DNA of 64,000 bases from Palsa-461 sp963768185 (GCA_963768185.1 CAVYGS010000001.1:496001-560000), one strand, 5' to 3'. Numbered from the stretch's first letter, positions 32,442-42,873 are shown. Program-made: numbers and translations. Notes: generated from the sequence alone by a model not told the origin.

Positions 32442-33296
32442 ATGCAGCGTCTCGGCCGGGTGGAAGGAAAGGTCGCCATTGTCACCGGTGCCGGGTCCAC
32501 GCCGGGACCTGGCGTCGGTACCGGACGGGCAGCCGCGATCGCACTGGCGCGCGAAGGCGCAGCCGTGCTGCTGGCCGACATCCACGTCGATCGAGCCGAG
32601 GAGACCCTGCGCCGGATCGACCAGGAGGGCGGGACCGGGGCGACCTTCAGTGGGGACATGACCAGGTCGGAGGACTGCGAGGCAATGGTCGAGGCAGCCG
32701 TCGAGCGCTTCGGCACCGTGGACATCCTGGTCAACAACATCGGGGCCGCGATCGCCGGCAGTGTGGTCGAGACGAGCGAAGACGATTGGGACCGTGTGCT
32801 CGACATCAGTTTGCGCACGGCGTTCCTCACATCCAAGCATGCAGTCCCGGTCATGGCGGCTCAGCGGAGCGGCGCCATCGTCAACATCGGCTCGATCTCC
32901 GGCTTTCGCGGCGGGAACTACGTGGGTTACTCAGCCGCCAAGGGTGGGGTGCACGCCCTGACGGTGGATATGGCCTTTTCGCACGGTCGTCAGGGGATCC
33001 GCGTGAACGCCGTGGCACCCGGCCATATCACGACCCCGCTGCTCTACTCGGTCAGCGGCGATACCCCGGAAACCGCCTTCAGGCAGCGCCTGGCGGCTGC
33101 CTCCAACGTGCTCGGAGTCGAGGGCGACGGATGGGACGTCGCGTCGGCAGTGGTGTTCCTGGCCAGTGACGAAGCAAGGTGGATCACCGGGATCACCCTG
33201 CCGGTCGACGGGGGTGTCATGTCGGTCACACCGTTGATGATGGCCCCTCACCTCCGTGCCGTCTCGCAAGCCGAAATCGCTCACCCGACCGGATAG
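32442..33296 (+). CDS. Short-chain dehydrogenase/reductase
   Basis: 284 residues from ATG 32442 (MQRLGRVEGKVAIVTGAG). The cofactor motif is T-G-A-G-x8-G-x-G-R (GAGSTPGPGVGTGRAAA, longer than usual between glycines), then LLADIHVDRAE (Asp, so NAD preferred), NNIGAAIAG, the catalytic Ser in NIGSISGFRGG, and YSAAKGG (Y-x3-K). The end GITLPVDGGVMSV is standard. It is a classical SDR; the substrate is unknown. It is followed by the D,D-carboxypeptidase-like gene. Confidence 0.9.
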   Translation: MQRLGRVEGKVAIVTGAGSTPGPGVGTGRAAAIALAREGAAVLLADIHVDRAEETLRRIDQEGGTGATFSGDMTRSEDCEAMVEAAVERFGTVDILVNNIGAAIAGSVVETSEDDWDRVLDISLRTAFLTSKHAVPVMAAQRSGAIVNIGSISGFRGGNYVGYSAAKGGVHALTVDMAFSHGRQGIRVNAVAPGHITTPLLYSVSGDTPETAFRQRLAAASNVLGVEGDGWDVASAVVFLASDEARWITGITLPVDGGVMSVTPLMMAPHLRAVSQAEIAHPTG

Positions 33297-33417
33297 CAAA
33301 CGGGCGTCGCATTGGCGATGACATCCGTGACCGGGCATCCCGTGATCCGGACATGGAGATCAGGCGCGATGGAACCGCGGTCCCCCGGGCACGTCGCTGC
33401 CATAGAGTGCGCGATCA

Positions 33418-34776
33418 ATGATGGGGCGAGGACCGCCCAGTGAGCGTCGCCCGGTACACCTCCGACACGGGCTCGGCAGAGAGACGAAGGCGCGCCTTGT
33501 CGAACTAGGGCGCGAACTGCCGGCGCCGTCCGAGGATCTGGCCAAGATCATGGCCGCCGACCGTATGACGTGGTTGAAGCGACGCCTCGCCGTCGGTCTG
33601 GTGGTCGCGGTGATCGCGGTGGTCGCTGCGGCGGCGACGGTCCAATGGTTGCGACCGCTGTCACAACCCACCCTCAAGGGCCTGGCCACGCGGATTCGTG
33701 TCCCAGGGACGGCACCCAGACTGCCCTGGCCCTCTCAGGGCGAGGCCGCGGTGAGCGTGTCGGGTCTGGGCATCCTCGGCCGAGACCGCGACACCCGGCC
33801 GGTCCCGATCGGCGCGCTCTCCGGGGTGTTGACGGCCTACGTGATCTTGAAGGACCACCCCCTGCCCACCGGCGGGGACAGCGGACCGACCATCGCGGTC
33901 ACTCCCCAAACGCTCACGGCGTACCAAGCCGGCAGCGCGGCCGGTGAACCCGAGATCCCGGTTTCTTCAGGTGAGTCTCTGACTGAACTCGACGCGCTCG
34001 AGGGCCTCCTCGTCGATTCGGCCAACGACATGGCCACCCTCCTTGCCGACTGGGACGCGGCGAGTACCTCGGCCTTCGTGACGAAGATGGACCTCAACGC
34101 GTTGTCCCTGGGTCTCCGGCATACCCGTATCACGGAGCCCAGCGGCGCGGACGACGCCATGATCAGCACTCCGAGCGACCTCCTCCGTCTCGCTGAGGCC
34201 GCCATGCGGATCCCGGTGTTCAAGCAGATCGTGTCGCTCGGGGAGGTCACCTTGCCGGAGGCCGGTCTCCAGTACAACCCGAACTTCGTTCTCGGCGAGA
34301 ACGGCGTTGTCGGTGTCGAGGCCGGGTCGGACACGGCCACCAACGGCTGCTTCCTGTTCGCAGCGCAGAAGATGGTGGGCGGACAGATGGTCACCCTCTA
34401 CGGTGCCGTGCTCGGCCAGTCCGGTCCGAATGGCCCCGACACGGCCGCAGTCGATGCGGGAGACGCGCTGATGAACGCTGCGCTCTCCGACCTCATTGCC
34501 TTCCCGATCCTCCAGGTGGGCCGCGTCGTCGGGGAGCTCTCCACGCCGTGGGGCGCCTCGACGCGTGTCACGGTGTCCCGGACGGTGACGGTCCCGGCCT
34601 GGCCGGGCCTCAGCATCCCGGTGACCGCCCGGCTCGCCAGGCTCACCGTGCCGGTCGCGGCCGGGACCCGGGTGGGAGCGCTCCAGATCCACGAGGGACC
34701 CCGCATCATTGAGGTGGCCCTGCACAACACAACACCGCTGCACGGGCCTTCCGGACTGTGGCGCCTCACACGGTGA
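33418..34776 (+). CDS. D,D-carboxypeptidase-fold (DacA/S11) protein lacking catalytic residues
   Basis: 452 residues from ATG 33418; ATG 33550 is also possible because the membrane helix (LAVGLVVAVIAVVAAAATV) starts just after it. The external part aligns with PBP5-type D-Ala-D-Ala carboxypeptidases: VPIGALSGVLTAYVILKDHPL occupies the S-x-x-K helix, LLVDSANDMATLLA the S-x-N motif, and GVVGVEAGSDTATNGCFLFA the K-T-G strand. The S-x-x-K Ser and Lys are replaced (Ala and Gly) and KTG reads EAG, while S-x-N is kept. It is therefore probably a non-catalytic peptidoglycan-binding or scaffold protein. Confidence 0.8.
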   Translation: MMGRGPPSERRPVHLRHGLGRETKARLVELGRELPAPSEDLAKIMAADRMTWLKRRLAVGLVVAVIAVVAAAATVQWLRPLSQPTLKGLATRIRVPGTAPRLPWPSQGEAAVSVSGLGILGRDRDTRPVPIGALSGVLTAYVILKDHPLPTGGDSGPTIAVTPQTLTAYQAGSAAGEPEIPVSSGESLTELDALEGLLVDSANDMATLLADWDAASTSAFVTKMDLNALSLGLRHTRITEPSGADDAMISTPSDLLRLAEAAMRIPVFKQIVSLGEVTLPEAGLQYNPNFVLGENGVVGVEAGSDTATNGCFLFAAQKMVGGQMVTLYGAVLGQSGPNGPDTAAVDAGDALMNAALSDLIAFPILQVGRVVGELSTPWGASTRVTVSRTVTVPAWPGLSIPVTARLARLTVPVAAGTRVGALQIHEGPRIIEVALHNTTPLHGPSGLWRLTR

Positions 34777-35046
34777 CGCGCCGGCAGGGACGTTGGACCA
34801 CCATGCACGGTGACGCCGAAAGAGGGCGGCCGTGCGCAGGACGGACGCAAGGATGCGCACACGCACACGCGGGCGATGAGAGGTGCGCCGCCTGGTGTCG
34901 TTTGGAGTCGCCCGATCGCCTGATGAACTCACGGCTGACCGATGCACCGGTCGGCCATGATCTGTGCGCCTGTTGACGCGGTCAGTCCATACCGACGGGA
35001 CTCAGCTACTAGGAGTGACGGTTACGCGCTTGGCGCTGAACGACGA

Positions 35047-35529
35047 CTATCTCGCTTGCTTCTTGATGAAGCGGAGCAGCGCAATGTGCTTTCGGGTGTC
35101 GCGCTGCATCAAATCGACCAGAAGGCTCCAGAGTGTGCCCTCCTTGACGTCACGCAGCTTGTGCTGAAGACGCTTGAGCTCACTGGCGTCCCGCTCTTCG
35201 CTTTTCAGGAGTTCCTCGGTGCTCTCACGCACCATGGCGCGGTCTGCCTTGTCGAAGTCCGGGTACGGAATCGCTGGCTCGTCGCCCGACATCAAGGACT
35301 CGGTTTCCAGTGACTTGGCGAGCTCGGTGAAGATCCGGTGATGACGAACCTCGTCTTCGATGAGAAGGTTGACAAGGTAGGAGAAAGCCTTTGACTGAGA
35401 TTGCTTGGCGACTGCTGAGTACTTCTCTAACAGGTCGCGCTCTGACTCTAAGTGGCTCGTCAGGTGGGTCCATAGCTCGCGCTCCCATACCGATGGCCCT
35501 CTGAATGACTCGTCCGTCATGCTGGTCAT
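35047..35529 (-). CDS. Ferritin-like / rubrerythrin-fold protein
   Basis: 160 residues from ATG 35529 with GGAGGG just upstream (the longer frame to 35703 lacks coding character). The long helices carry E-x(n)-E and E-D-E-V-R-H-H (WTHLTSHLESERDLLEKYSAV; LVNLLIEDEVRHHRIFTELA) and EELLKSEERDASELKRLQHKL, matching the paired E-x2-H metal ligands of ferritin-like domains. It may bind a di-iron centre; there is no rubredoxin domain. Likely role: metal storage or stress protection (inference). It has no operon partner. Confidence 0.7.
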   Translation of the reverse strand: MTSMTDESFRGPSVWERELWTHLTSHLESERDLLEKYSAVAKQSQSKAFSYLVNLLIEDEVRHHRIFTELAKSLETESLMSGDEPAIPYPDFDKADRAMVRESTEELLKSEERDASELKRLQHKLRDVKEGTLWSLLVDLMQRDTRKHIALLRFIKKQAR

Positions 35530-36358
35530 AATCCCTCCATGCTTAGCGTTCAAAGACGACCGGGCAGTTCCCCGGACCGTATTCGCCCCCTGGGCAGGGT
35601 TCGGTATGTGTGTGATCGCGGGATCGGCGAACAGGAAGGTTGCAGGGCTCGTCGTCTCATGGTCCGGAACTGGAGCACTCTCGCCATCTTGCCCGAGCCG
35701 CATTGGCTGGCTGAGTGAAAGACAGCCGCGTGATCATGCTGGTCAGACAAGGTTGCAACTTCAAGGCTTCGAGCGATCGACGCAGCAATGGGAGCAGCAC
35801 TCGGAGGCAATGCGCGTCGTCCTCGCCTGCTTGACTCCATCCTCCGGGACTCATCAAGCGCCGCGCGGGCATGGTGCTCGGGACGGCGACCACAGTATGG
35901 GCAGACAATGGCGCCTGGTCGAATCAGCTCCCGACACAGCGCATAAGGGATATAGCCCATGTCCCTCAGCCTTTTGGTCCTGATAGCGACGCCCATTTCT
36001 TGGAACATCCGCCTTCCGTAGTCGGCCTCCTGGCTCACCGGCTCTCTCTCGACTGTGGACGCCCGACGTGTGATCGTCTAGAGGCTTATGGCCCGAGGTC
36101 GGTCATCCGGCCAGCCGTGCAGCCAGGATTCTGTCGCCCGCGACGCCTGAGTCGCCTTCACCGGGTACTCCCACATGGGTTGGCTTATCCCTGGCGCCCT
36201 GAGGCCACCGTGAGACGACAAGGGATGCCTGGTGCTGCGGCTCGGCCGATTACGAACCAGCTGACCGGAGATCTCTCGCTCACCGTGGCAAGCGGGGTGA
36301 AGCTGTCATCCGAGCCGAGGCTCCAATGGCAGACCCTGGGCATCGTGCCGGCTCTCGT
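35530..36358. other. 829-base stretch with no convincing gene
   Basis: Between the ferritin-like gene and the enoyl-CoA hydratase gene. The open frames on both strands lack start signals and conserved sequence. One minus-strand frame with a zinc-ribbon motif is listed separately at low confidence. The composition is less biased than in neighbouring genes, as in decayed or regulatory DNA. No repeats or mobile ends are seen. Confidence 0.5.
35550..36038 (-). CDS. Doubtful ORF with a zinc-ribbon-like N-terminus
   Basis: 162 codons. Only the first 55 residues look protein-like (MGYIPYALCRELIRPGAIVCPYCGRRPEHH): a C-x(n)-C-P-Y-C-G-R-R pattern as in small zinc ribbons, but the first Cys pair is incomplete. 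The rest is low-complexity. It may be the remains of a zinc-ribbon gene or chance. Confidence 0.2.
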   Translation of the reverse strand: MSQEADYGRRMFQEMGVAIRTKRLRDMGYIPYALCRELIRPGAIVCPYCGRRPEHHARAALDESRRMESSRRGRRALPPSAAPIAASIARSLEVATLSDQHDHAAVFHSASQCGSGKMARVLQFRTMRRRALQPSCSPIPRSHTYRTLPRGRIRSGELPGRL

Positions 36359-37210
36359 TCAAGCTGGAGACCTGCCGGGGTGGGTGCCTTGCTCGGCTTT
36401 GCGCAACTCGTAGTGCTCGAAGGCCTTCTGGACCATGGGCCGGCGCCGGCCGTCGGGAACCCGCAACGCGTAGTCCGGGTCAGACTCCCCAGCGGACGAC
36501 ATCAGATGCATCAGGTGCGCGGCGGTGATGTGCGCCTGAAAGCCCTGGACATCCTGCATCTGATTGACGGCCATCTTGATCATTCGAAGCTGGAAGGGAT
36601 CGTTGTCTGCAATGCGGCGCGCGTAGTCCATCACTGCGTCGTCGAGCTGGCTCCGCGGAACGACCTTGTTCACCAGACCAAGCTGCTCCGCCTCGGCAGC
36701 ATCGATGAAACGGCTCTCGAACAAGAACTCCTTGGCCCGCCGCGGCGAGATGTCCCACGGGATGGAGAAATACTGGAAGTTTGCGCCAAGGAACATCGCG
36801 TCGTCTGCGGCGTAGATGATGTCCATCGATGAGGCCACCATCCACCCACCGAAGATGCAGTAGCCCTGGACCCCGGCGATAGTCGGCTTGGGCAGGTCGC
36901 GCCAGCGCAGCGTCTTGTTGACGAAGGTCTCGCGCGAGTGCTGGAACTTGCCGCGTACACCCTCCTGTCGAGGTCGCTGCTCGCGGTCGGCCAGTTCGGC
37001 CGGCGATCCGAGGTCATGACCGCCCGAGAAGTGGTCGCCGTCACCGAGCAGCACAACGACCCGGACGCCGAGGTCATCGGCGGCGGCGGCGAAGGCGTCA
37101 TCCAGCTCCTCCAGCAGTCGGCGACTCTGGGCGTTGCGGTACTCGGGACGGCTCGTGATGATGCGCCGAACTTGGCCGTCGTCCTCGGTGCGGATGTTTT
37201 GGTAATCCAT
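36359..37210 (-). CDS. Enoyl-CoA hydratase/isomerase family protein (crotonase)
   Basis: 283 residues from ATG 37210, which shares one base with the stop of the upstream CoA-transferase gene; AAGGGGA precedes it. RPEYRNAQSRRLLEELDDAFAAAADD and VVVLLGDGDHFSGGHDLGS form the first oxyanion-hole segment; IAGVQGYCIFGGWMVASSMDIIYAADDAMF is the second. The second catalytic Glu position is not obvious (SIPWDISPRRAKEFLF), so the exact reaction is open. It is translationally coupled to the CaiB-type gene, so it probably acts on the CoA ester made by that enzyme in a catabolic path. Confidence 0.88.
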   Translation of the reverse strand: MDYQNIRTEDDGQVRRIITSRPEYRNAQSRRLLEELDDAFAAAADDLGVRVVVLLGDGDHFSGGHDLGSPAELADREQRPRQEGVRGKFQHSRETFVNKTLRWRDLPKPTIAGVQGYCIFGGWMVASSMDIIYAADDAMFLGANFQYFSIPWDISPRRAKEFLFESRFIDAAEAEQLGLVNKVVPRSQLDDAVMDYARRIADNDPFQLRMIKMAVNQMQDVQGFQAHITAAHLMHLMSSAGESDPDYALRVPDGRRRPMVQKAFEHYELRKAEQGTHPGRSPA

Positions 37211-39626
37211 CAGTTCCCCTTCACCGGGCCGGAGCCCGTGATCCCAGCGGCGACGAGAACCGTGTAGGTCTCCTCGTCGAGATCGAGCTCCTGCTGCAAC
37301 ACCTCGAGCGAGTGCTCGCCATGGAGCGGCGCGGAGCTCCACGGCGCCAACGGCGTGTTCGCCATCCGCAGAGGCAGGCCTGCCTGCAGGGCGTCCCCGG
37401 CAAGGGAATGTGTGACGGTGCGCAACACGCCTCGAGCTTTGAGGTCGGGGTCGGCCAGCACTTCTGCCACGTCGAGCACCGGCGCCGCGATGACGCGCGC
37501 CGCCACGAGAGCATCTGCCAGCTCACCCTTGTCGTGCTCGGCCGTCCGACGGCTGATGGCCGCTTCGAGGTCGATCTCGTTCGCCTGGCGGCCTTGCGCG
37601 GTGGCGAACCGCTCGTCGCCCAGCTCGTCGCCCCCCAGCACCTCGACGACAGCGGCCCAAGCGGGGGCGTCCGGCGCGGCCAGAGCGACCCACTGGTCGT
37701 CGCCGGCACAGGGAAAGATGCCATGGGGCGCGTACGCGGGGTGGCGATTACCCCGCCGGGCCGGCGAGAAGCCGGTCTCCTGGTACCGCATCCACTCGTC
37801 GCCGACGAAAGTCACGCAGGCTTCCTGCATGGACACGTCCACGTACTGCCCCTCACCCGTCCGGGACCGATGCGCCAGGGCCGTGATCACGGCACCGAAC
37901 CCGTACAGCCCGGCGACGGGGTCAGGATACATGTGGCCTGAGTTGAGGGGCGGCCCGTCGACGTAGCCCAGTAGCGAGGACATGCCGGAACACGGCTCGA
38001 TGGTCCCTCCGATGCCGGGAACCGGAGACCAGGGGCCGGTCGCGCCGTACGCGGACATGCTCACTAGCACGATGTCCTCGCAGAGCATCCTCAGGTCCTC
38101 GTAGGCGATGCCGAGGTTCCCCATCACCGCGGGGAGAAGTTCTCGACAACGAAGTCGAAACGGGGCAAGAGCCGACGGAAGAGATCGACGCCCTCGGGCT
38201 TGGAAAGGTCGAGGGTGATCGATCGCTTGCTCATGTTCACCGAGTTGAACAGCGGATTCAGGTCCCAGGCGTCCCCCGGTATCCCTCGTTCTCGCAACGG
38301 CGCAGGGACCGTGCTGGTGCCCGAGCCGCGCCAGCCGTCCAAACGACTGCGCGCCTCGACCTGCACGATCTCGGCGCCGAGGAGGGCGAGCAGCTCTGTG
38401 GCGTACGCGCCGGCCCAGGCCTGAGTCAGCACAAGCCCGCGATAGCCCGATAGTGGACCGACCGTCGACGCAGCGGGGAAGCCACGGTGGCCAGTCGATG
38501 CAGTCTTGGGGAAACCAAGCCCCTGGCCCCTGAACCCGCTGACGGTCTCGGCGTGTTTAGCCGATGTCTCGCCATCTGGGGCTGGGCGAGCGAGGCGCCA
38601 TGGTGTGCTGCCGTAGCGCACTGGCGGTCCCGGCTGACGAGGGCTGGCGGCCGGAGCCTCGTCCGGGGCTCGGAAGAAATGCCGCGCCTTGAGCTGCGGG
38701 TTCTGCTCGAGGTCCGCCATGTCGAGGACCGGCCCGGCGATCACCCGCTTCGCGGCCAAGGCATCGAACAGCTCCATCCGTTTCCACCCGAGCATCGCCT
38801 GCTGTACACGCTCTACCCACAGCTCCTTCCGTTCCACGCGCGACGTCGAGGCTTGCAGTTCGGGCATGTCGGCAAGATCGTCGAGGCCGAGGATTCGCAT
38901 GGCGCTCTGCCAGAAGTGCGGGCGGCTCAGGGTAAGCGCGAAATACCCATCAGCCACGGGAACCGGTCCGGCGCTGATGTCGGCGACCTTCCGGCGGCCC
39001 TCCGGTACGGCGGTGTACTGCTGGCGAAGGAACGCCGGGGAAAGCGTGGAGCACAGCACGTCGCGCTCGGCGATGTCGAGTACTTCGCCGGCCGGCTCGC
39101 CGAGCAGGGTTGCCGTGACCGCAGCCCAGGCAAAGGTGCCGGTCTGGTACGAAGCGTTGTATCCGGTCCCCTTCAGCGGCGCGAGCGAGGCCAAGCCGTT
39201 CACGCTTGCCCACCCGCTTGTGGCGTAAGCGGTCAGGTCGTTGCCTGGCTGGTCGGACCGCGTGCTGTTCAGTCCATATGGGGTGATGGAGACGATCAGC
39301 GCGCTGCCCGAGAGCTGGCGCAGCGCGCCGACCTTGGTTTCCGGCGTCGATTCACTGGTCAGGATGACCTCGGCCTCGACCACCAAGCCGAAAGCCATCG
39401 GCAGGTCGACACGGCGGCGGTTCGCGAGAACGTATGCCGCGACGGGCGGGTCCGTTCGGACCGGGTGCCCTTCGGGGGGCTCGGCGCCGATCACATCCGC
39501 GCCCAGATCGGCCATCAGCCGGGCGCACCAGGCAGTCGAAGCACGATCTCCGAAGTCGAGTACTCGAAGGGAGTCCAGCGTCGACCGACCGGTGGCGGTC
39601 ACGTTTGCGTCCTCGGTCGTCGCCAT
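37210..39626 (-). CDS. Tandem CaiB/BaiF family CoA-transferase (frameshifted)
   Basis: Two class III CoA-transferase modules in series, about 805 residues in all. Module 1 starts at ATG 39626 (GGGAGG upstream) with LRVLDFGDRASTAWCARLMADLGADVIGAEPPEGHP. Module 2 begins about residue 395 (YRGLVLTQAWAGAYATELLALLGAEIVQVEARSR) and has TLDLSKPEGVDLFRRLLPRFDFVVENFSPR. At 38124-38127 the frame stops (CGGTGATGG); the protein goes on in another frame as VMGNLGIAYEDLRMLCEDIVLVSMSAYGATGPW, and one extra G restores it. The GTGATG also resembles coupled stop-start, but the break is inside a domain. It should activate a carboxylate by CoA transfer for the coupled crotonase. Confidence 0.85.
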
Positions 39627-39678
39627 CCGACCTCCCAGTTCCCAACATTCGCTGGGGTGAATTCTTGCAAGCGGGAAC

Positions 39679-41087
39679 CTAACCGTCTGAGCGGATCCGC
39701 TCCAGGAATGGCACCAGGTGGTCGAAGAAGACGTTGTTGGGGTACGCGCCGGCCGGGTCGTTGTGGGAGTACGTGCTCTGGCGGTTGACGAGCGTCAAGT
39801 TCTTCATGGGTATTTGCGACTGGCTGGCCAGGATCTGTGCGTCCTGGAGCACGCTCTCCCCCCGAGGCGCGCCCCGAACGCGTAGATGCGCAAGCTCTTG
39901 GGAAGGCTGTGCCCCATCGTCGCGTGGACGTCGAGCACGCTCTGGGCCGGGTTGGCGTTTCCTTCGTCAACGGCGCCGGTGTCGTCGGTCAGGCGCTGGG
40001 GGAAGTACCACTCGGTGCCGTCGACGTTCTTCATCGGATAGCCCGAGAACATCGTGGCGAAGCGTTTGATCGGGGTGAGCGCGCCCGCGCCGTTCCAGCC
40101 CCCGGACGCCGAGATCCCGGTACCGAGATGGGCCTGCGCCGCCAACAGGCTGAGCGGCGAGGTCGCGGCGTTGAGCGCGTACCCATACTGACCGACGTTG
40201 GTCACCGGAACCGACGGCACGATGTCGGCCGGGAGCAGCCCCGAGGATTGCCCGAGCGACGGCCCGTTGGGGTCGAGCAGGGCGGCCGCGGATCCGGTGG
40301 CGCTAAAGATGCCGGCATAAGGGGCCGGGATCCCGCCGAAGGCCAACCATGGGGTCGCGTCGGGCGCCAGCAGTGCCTGGAGCGCCGCGGTGGCTTCCGG
40401 CGCGCTGATCGGCGTCGGGCCGCTCCCCCCGTCGATGTACACAAGCCCGGCCAGGTCATCGGCGCCCGCACGGCCGTCGAAGTCCCAGGTTGCGTAGGCG
40501 GTGACCACCGACCCGCCGAGCGAGTGCCCGCCCAGCGCGACCTTGCCCCCGAGCTTCTTCGCGGCCGTGATCACCCGATGCAGGTCCTGCACTGCGACAT
40601 TCAGTCCCCATTGCTTGGCGAACTCGACCGACGAGGTCGGGATGCTCTGGATGTGTTGGGTGATGCTCGGGTTCTTCAGGTAGCCGAGGTAGTAGTCATA
40701 CAGCTGTGTCGCAGTGGCCTTCCCCTCCTTGAACAGGTTCAGCTCCGACTGGTCCTCGAGCAGGTTCTCCCGGCGTTCGACCGACCAGACCTGCCAGCCC
40801 TTGGTCTTCGACACGATCCAGCGGGCCAGCGGCACGAAGTAGGCGCTGCCGGCGGAGGTGCCAGGCTCGAGCACGAGCACGTTCTTGGCCGAGCTCGGGC
40901 CGATTTTGATCACACCGACCTTGTCGTACTTCGCCGGAGTGCCCGGCGCGGCGTATCCCCGCATCCAGGTGACCCCCAACGGCTTCGTGGAGGCACTCGC
41001 AGAACTGACACTGCTCGACACCATCGCCACGGTCGATCCAAGAGCGATCACCGCCAGCAAGCTTCGCTTCCACTGGATTCGTCTCAT
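39679..41087 (-). CDS. Secreted alpha/beta hydrolase (frameshifted near C-terminus)
   Basis: About 469 residues from ATG 41087 (GGGGAG upstream), with a signal peptide MRRIQWKRSLLAVIALGSTVAMVSSSVSSASAS. The nucleophile elbow is A-L-G-G-H-S-L-G-G-S in KLGGKVALGGHSLGGSVVTAY, then VYIDGG. The main frame goes wrong at the C run 39858-39863. The true end lies in another frame: ESVLQDAQILASQSQIPMKN, LTLVNRQSTYSHNDPAGAYP and VPFLERIRSDG before TAG at 39679; it contains the likely catalytic His (Y-S-H-N-D-P). One extra G in the coding strand restores it. It is an exported esterase or lipase of unknown substrate. Confidence 0.82.
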
Positions 41088-41308
41088 GTGGGTCTCTCCC
41101 CGACGCTGGACGAGCCTGAATCGGTTCTTTGCGGCCTGGTTGCATTCCCTAGGCGTCGCGGGTCGCCACAAGGTACTCGTCGATCTGGGCGCGCACATAT
41201 CGGCAGATCTCGTCCCGTTCGTATGCCTTCGCCGTCAGCTCGCCGCTCGTACAGCTTCGCCAACCGTTACTCTCGATGGCTTCGTCCAAGCTAGGAAGGG
41301 GGCAATCG

Positions 41309-42163
41309 GTGAAGCTCGGCTTGGTGATGGGTGGGGGCGGGATCATCGGCATCGCCTGGGAGACGGGCGTGCTGGCGGGACTGCAGGAGGAGTGCGGTTT
41401 CGATCCCCGGGCTGCCACGGTCATCATGGGGAGCTCCGCCGGATCGGTCATCGGGGCCCAGGCCGCCCTCGGCCGTGACCTGGACGAGCTCGTGGCCATC
41501 CAGCTGCGGCCGGCCCGCGGGGCGGGCGGCCAACGACCAGTCCCCAACTTCACCAGCGGCCCTCAGGCCGAAATCATGCGTCTGATGACCACAGGCCGCG
41601 GCGAAGAGCATGCAGTGCGCATCGGCGAGTTGGCCATGAGCGTCGAAACGTTCCTCAGCGAAGACGCCTACGTCGACTCCTTCCGCTCGATGATCGCCTC
41701 GGAGCGCTGGCCAGAAGTCGACTTGAGAGTGACCTCTTGCGATTGCACATCAGGCGAAGGCGTGATCTGGTCCCGTGACAGCACCATCGACTTGGTCCGC
41801 GCCGTTGCCTCTTCGTGTGCGATTCCCGGTTTCTTCCCAACGGTCGGGTTCAAGGGGCGGCGTTACATGGACGGCCCCCGGGGCCAGGGCTACACCGCCA
41901 AGGTGCTCTCCGAGACCGGGGCGGACACCGCCCTGTTCATCGGGCCCTTGGCGGCGCTGGCTCAGTTCTCCAGCATGATGGAAGCCGAACTCGAGTTGGT
42001 CAGGGCCGCCGGGATCGAGTTGCACATGGTGACGGGGGGTCCGGAACTGACCGCCCTCGCGCCGAACTTGATGGACATCTCGGTGAGAGCCGCCGCCGTC
42101 GATGCTGGGCTCGCCGACGGCCGCGCCGCAGCCCGAGAAATGCACTGGCTCGCCGGCAACTGA
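41309..42163 (+). CDS. Patatin-like phospholipase
   Basis: 284 residues from GTG 41309 with AAGGGGG 7 bases upstream (ATG 41276 is in frame but lacks a ribosome binding site). LGLVMGGGGIIGIAWETGVLAGL is the oxyanion loop, IMGSSAGSVIGAQ the nucleophile motif (G-x-S-x-G), and YMDGPRGQGY the D-G motif of the Ser-Asp dyad, with Pro after DG where Gly/Ala is usual. It should hydrolyse acyl-lipid esters in the cytoplasm. It stands alone between the secreted hydrolase (divergent) and the GYD gene. Confidence 0.88.
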   Translation: MKLGLVMGGGGIIGIAWETGVLAGLQEECGFDPRAATVIMGSSAGSVIGAQAALGRDLDELVAIQLRPARGAGGQRPVPNFTSGPQAEIMRLMTTGRGEEHAVRIGELAMSVETFLSEDAYVDSFRSMIASERWPEVDLRVTSCDCTSGEGVIWSRDSTIDLVRAVASSCAIPGFFPTVGFKGRRYMDGPRGQGYTAKVLSETGADTALFIGPLAALAQFSSMMEAELELVRAAGIELHMVTGGPELTALAPNLMDISVRAAAVDAGLADGRAAAREMHWLAGN

Positions 42164-42396
42164 ACGCCCGACCCGAGCCAACCCCCGTGGGCCTGTCGCG
42201 AGAGGGGCCTTCAGGGCGTCCAAGCCAGCTTCACGCCCTTCGAGCCGAGCGTCATCTGCCGTGCGACGTGACACTCGGTCCAGTCCCAGGCGAGAGCCTG
42301 GAGCTCCGCACCGACACTCACCACGTCGTCGCCGACCGAGCGCACGGACTCAATGTTGCGTCATACTCCCCTCTGTTCCGATGGACGGGAGGGCCG

Positions 42397-42717
42397 GTGC
42401 CTAAGTATCTGCTGCATGTGAACTACACGCTCGAAGGCGTCAGAGGGGTTCTTGCAAAGGGAGGCACGTCCCGGAAGGCCGCAGCACAGGCGGCGGCGAA
42501 GAGCGTCGGGGGCAAGGTCGAGTCCATGTACTTTGCCTTCGGCTCGACGGACGCCTACGCCGTTGCTGATCTCCCTGACAATGTCGCGGCGGCCGCTCTG
42601 GCACTGGCGGTCTCGGCCAGCGGGGGCGTCACGGTCACGACGACCGTGCTCCTGACTCCCGAAGAGGTCGACGGCGCTGCGAACACCAACGTCAAGTACC
42701 GACCCCCTGGGTCCTGA
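42397..42717 (+). CDS. GYD-domain protein
   Basis: 106 residues from GTG 42397 with GGGAGGG upstream. KYLLHVNYTLEGVRGVLAKGGTSRKAAAQAAAKSVGGKVESMYFAFGSTDAYAVADLPDNVAAAALALAVSASGGVTVTTTVLLTPEE matches the small GYD family (PF08734), with D-A-Y in place of the name-giving G-Y-D/D-x-Y strand. It is a ferredoxin-like alpha+beta fold whose role is unknown. Confidence 0.85.
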   Translation: MPKYLLHVNYTLEGVRGVLAKGGTSRKAAAQAAAKSVGGKVESMYFAFGSTDAYAVADLPDNVAAAALALAVSASGGVTVTTTVLLTPEEVDGAANTNVKYRPPGS

Positions 42718-42873
42718 CGACGTCGGCTTGGAAGGCACAGAAGCCGTCGCACCCCGCCGCTGTGCAGTGAGGCGAGACGGGGGCTTGCGTCTCTGGTCGC
42801 GCCGGGCCAGGGGTCTTGAACGGCTTGACCGCTGGTTCGTCCAGACCGACAGCGGCGACCGATCGGGGACCTT

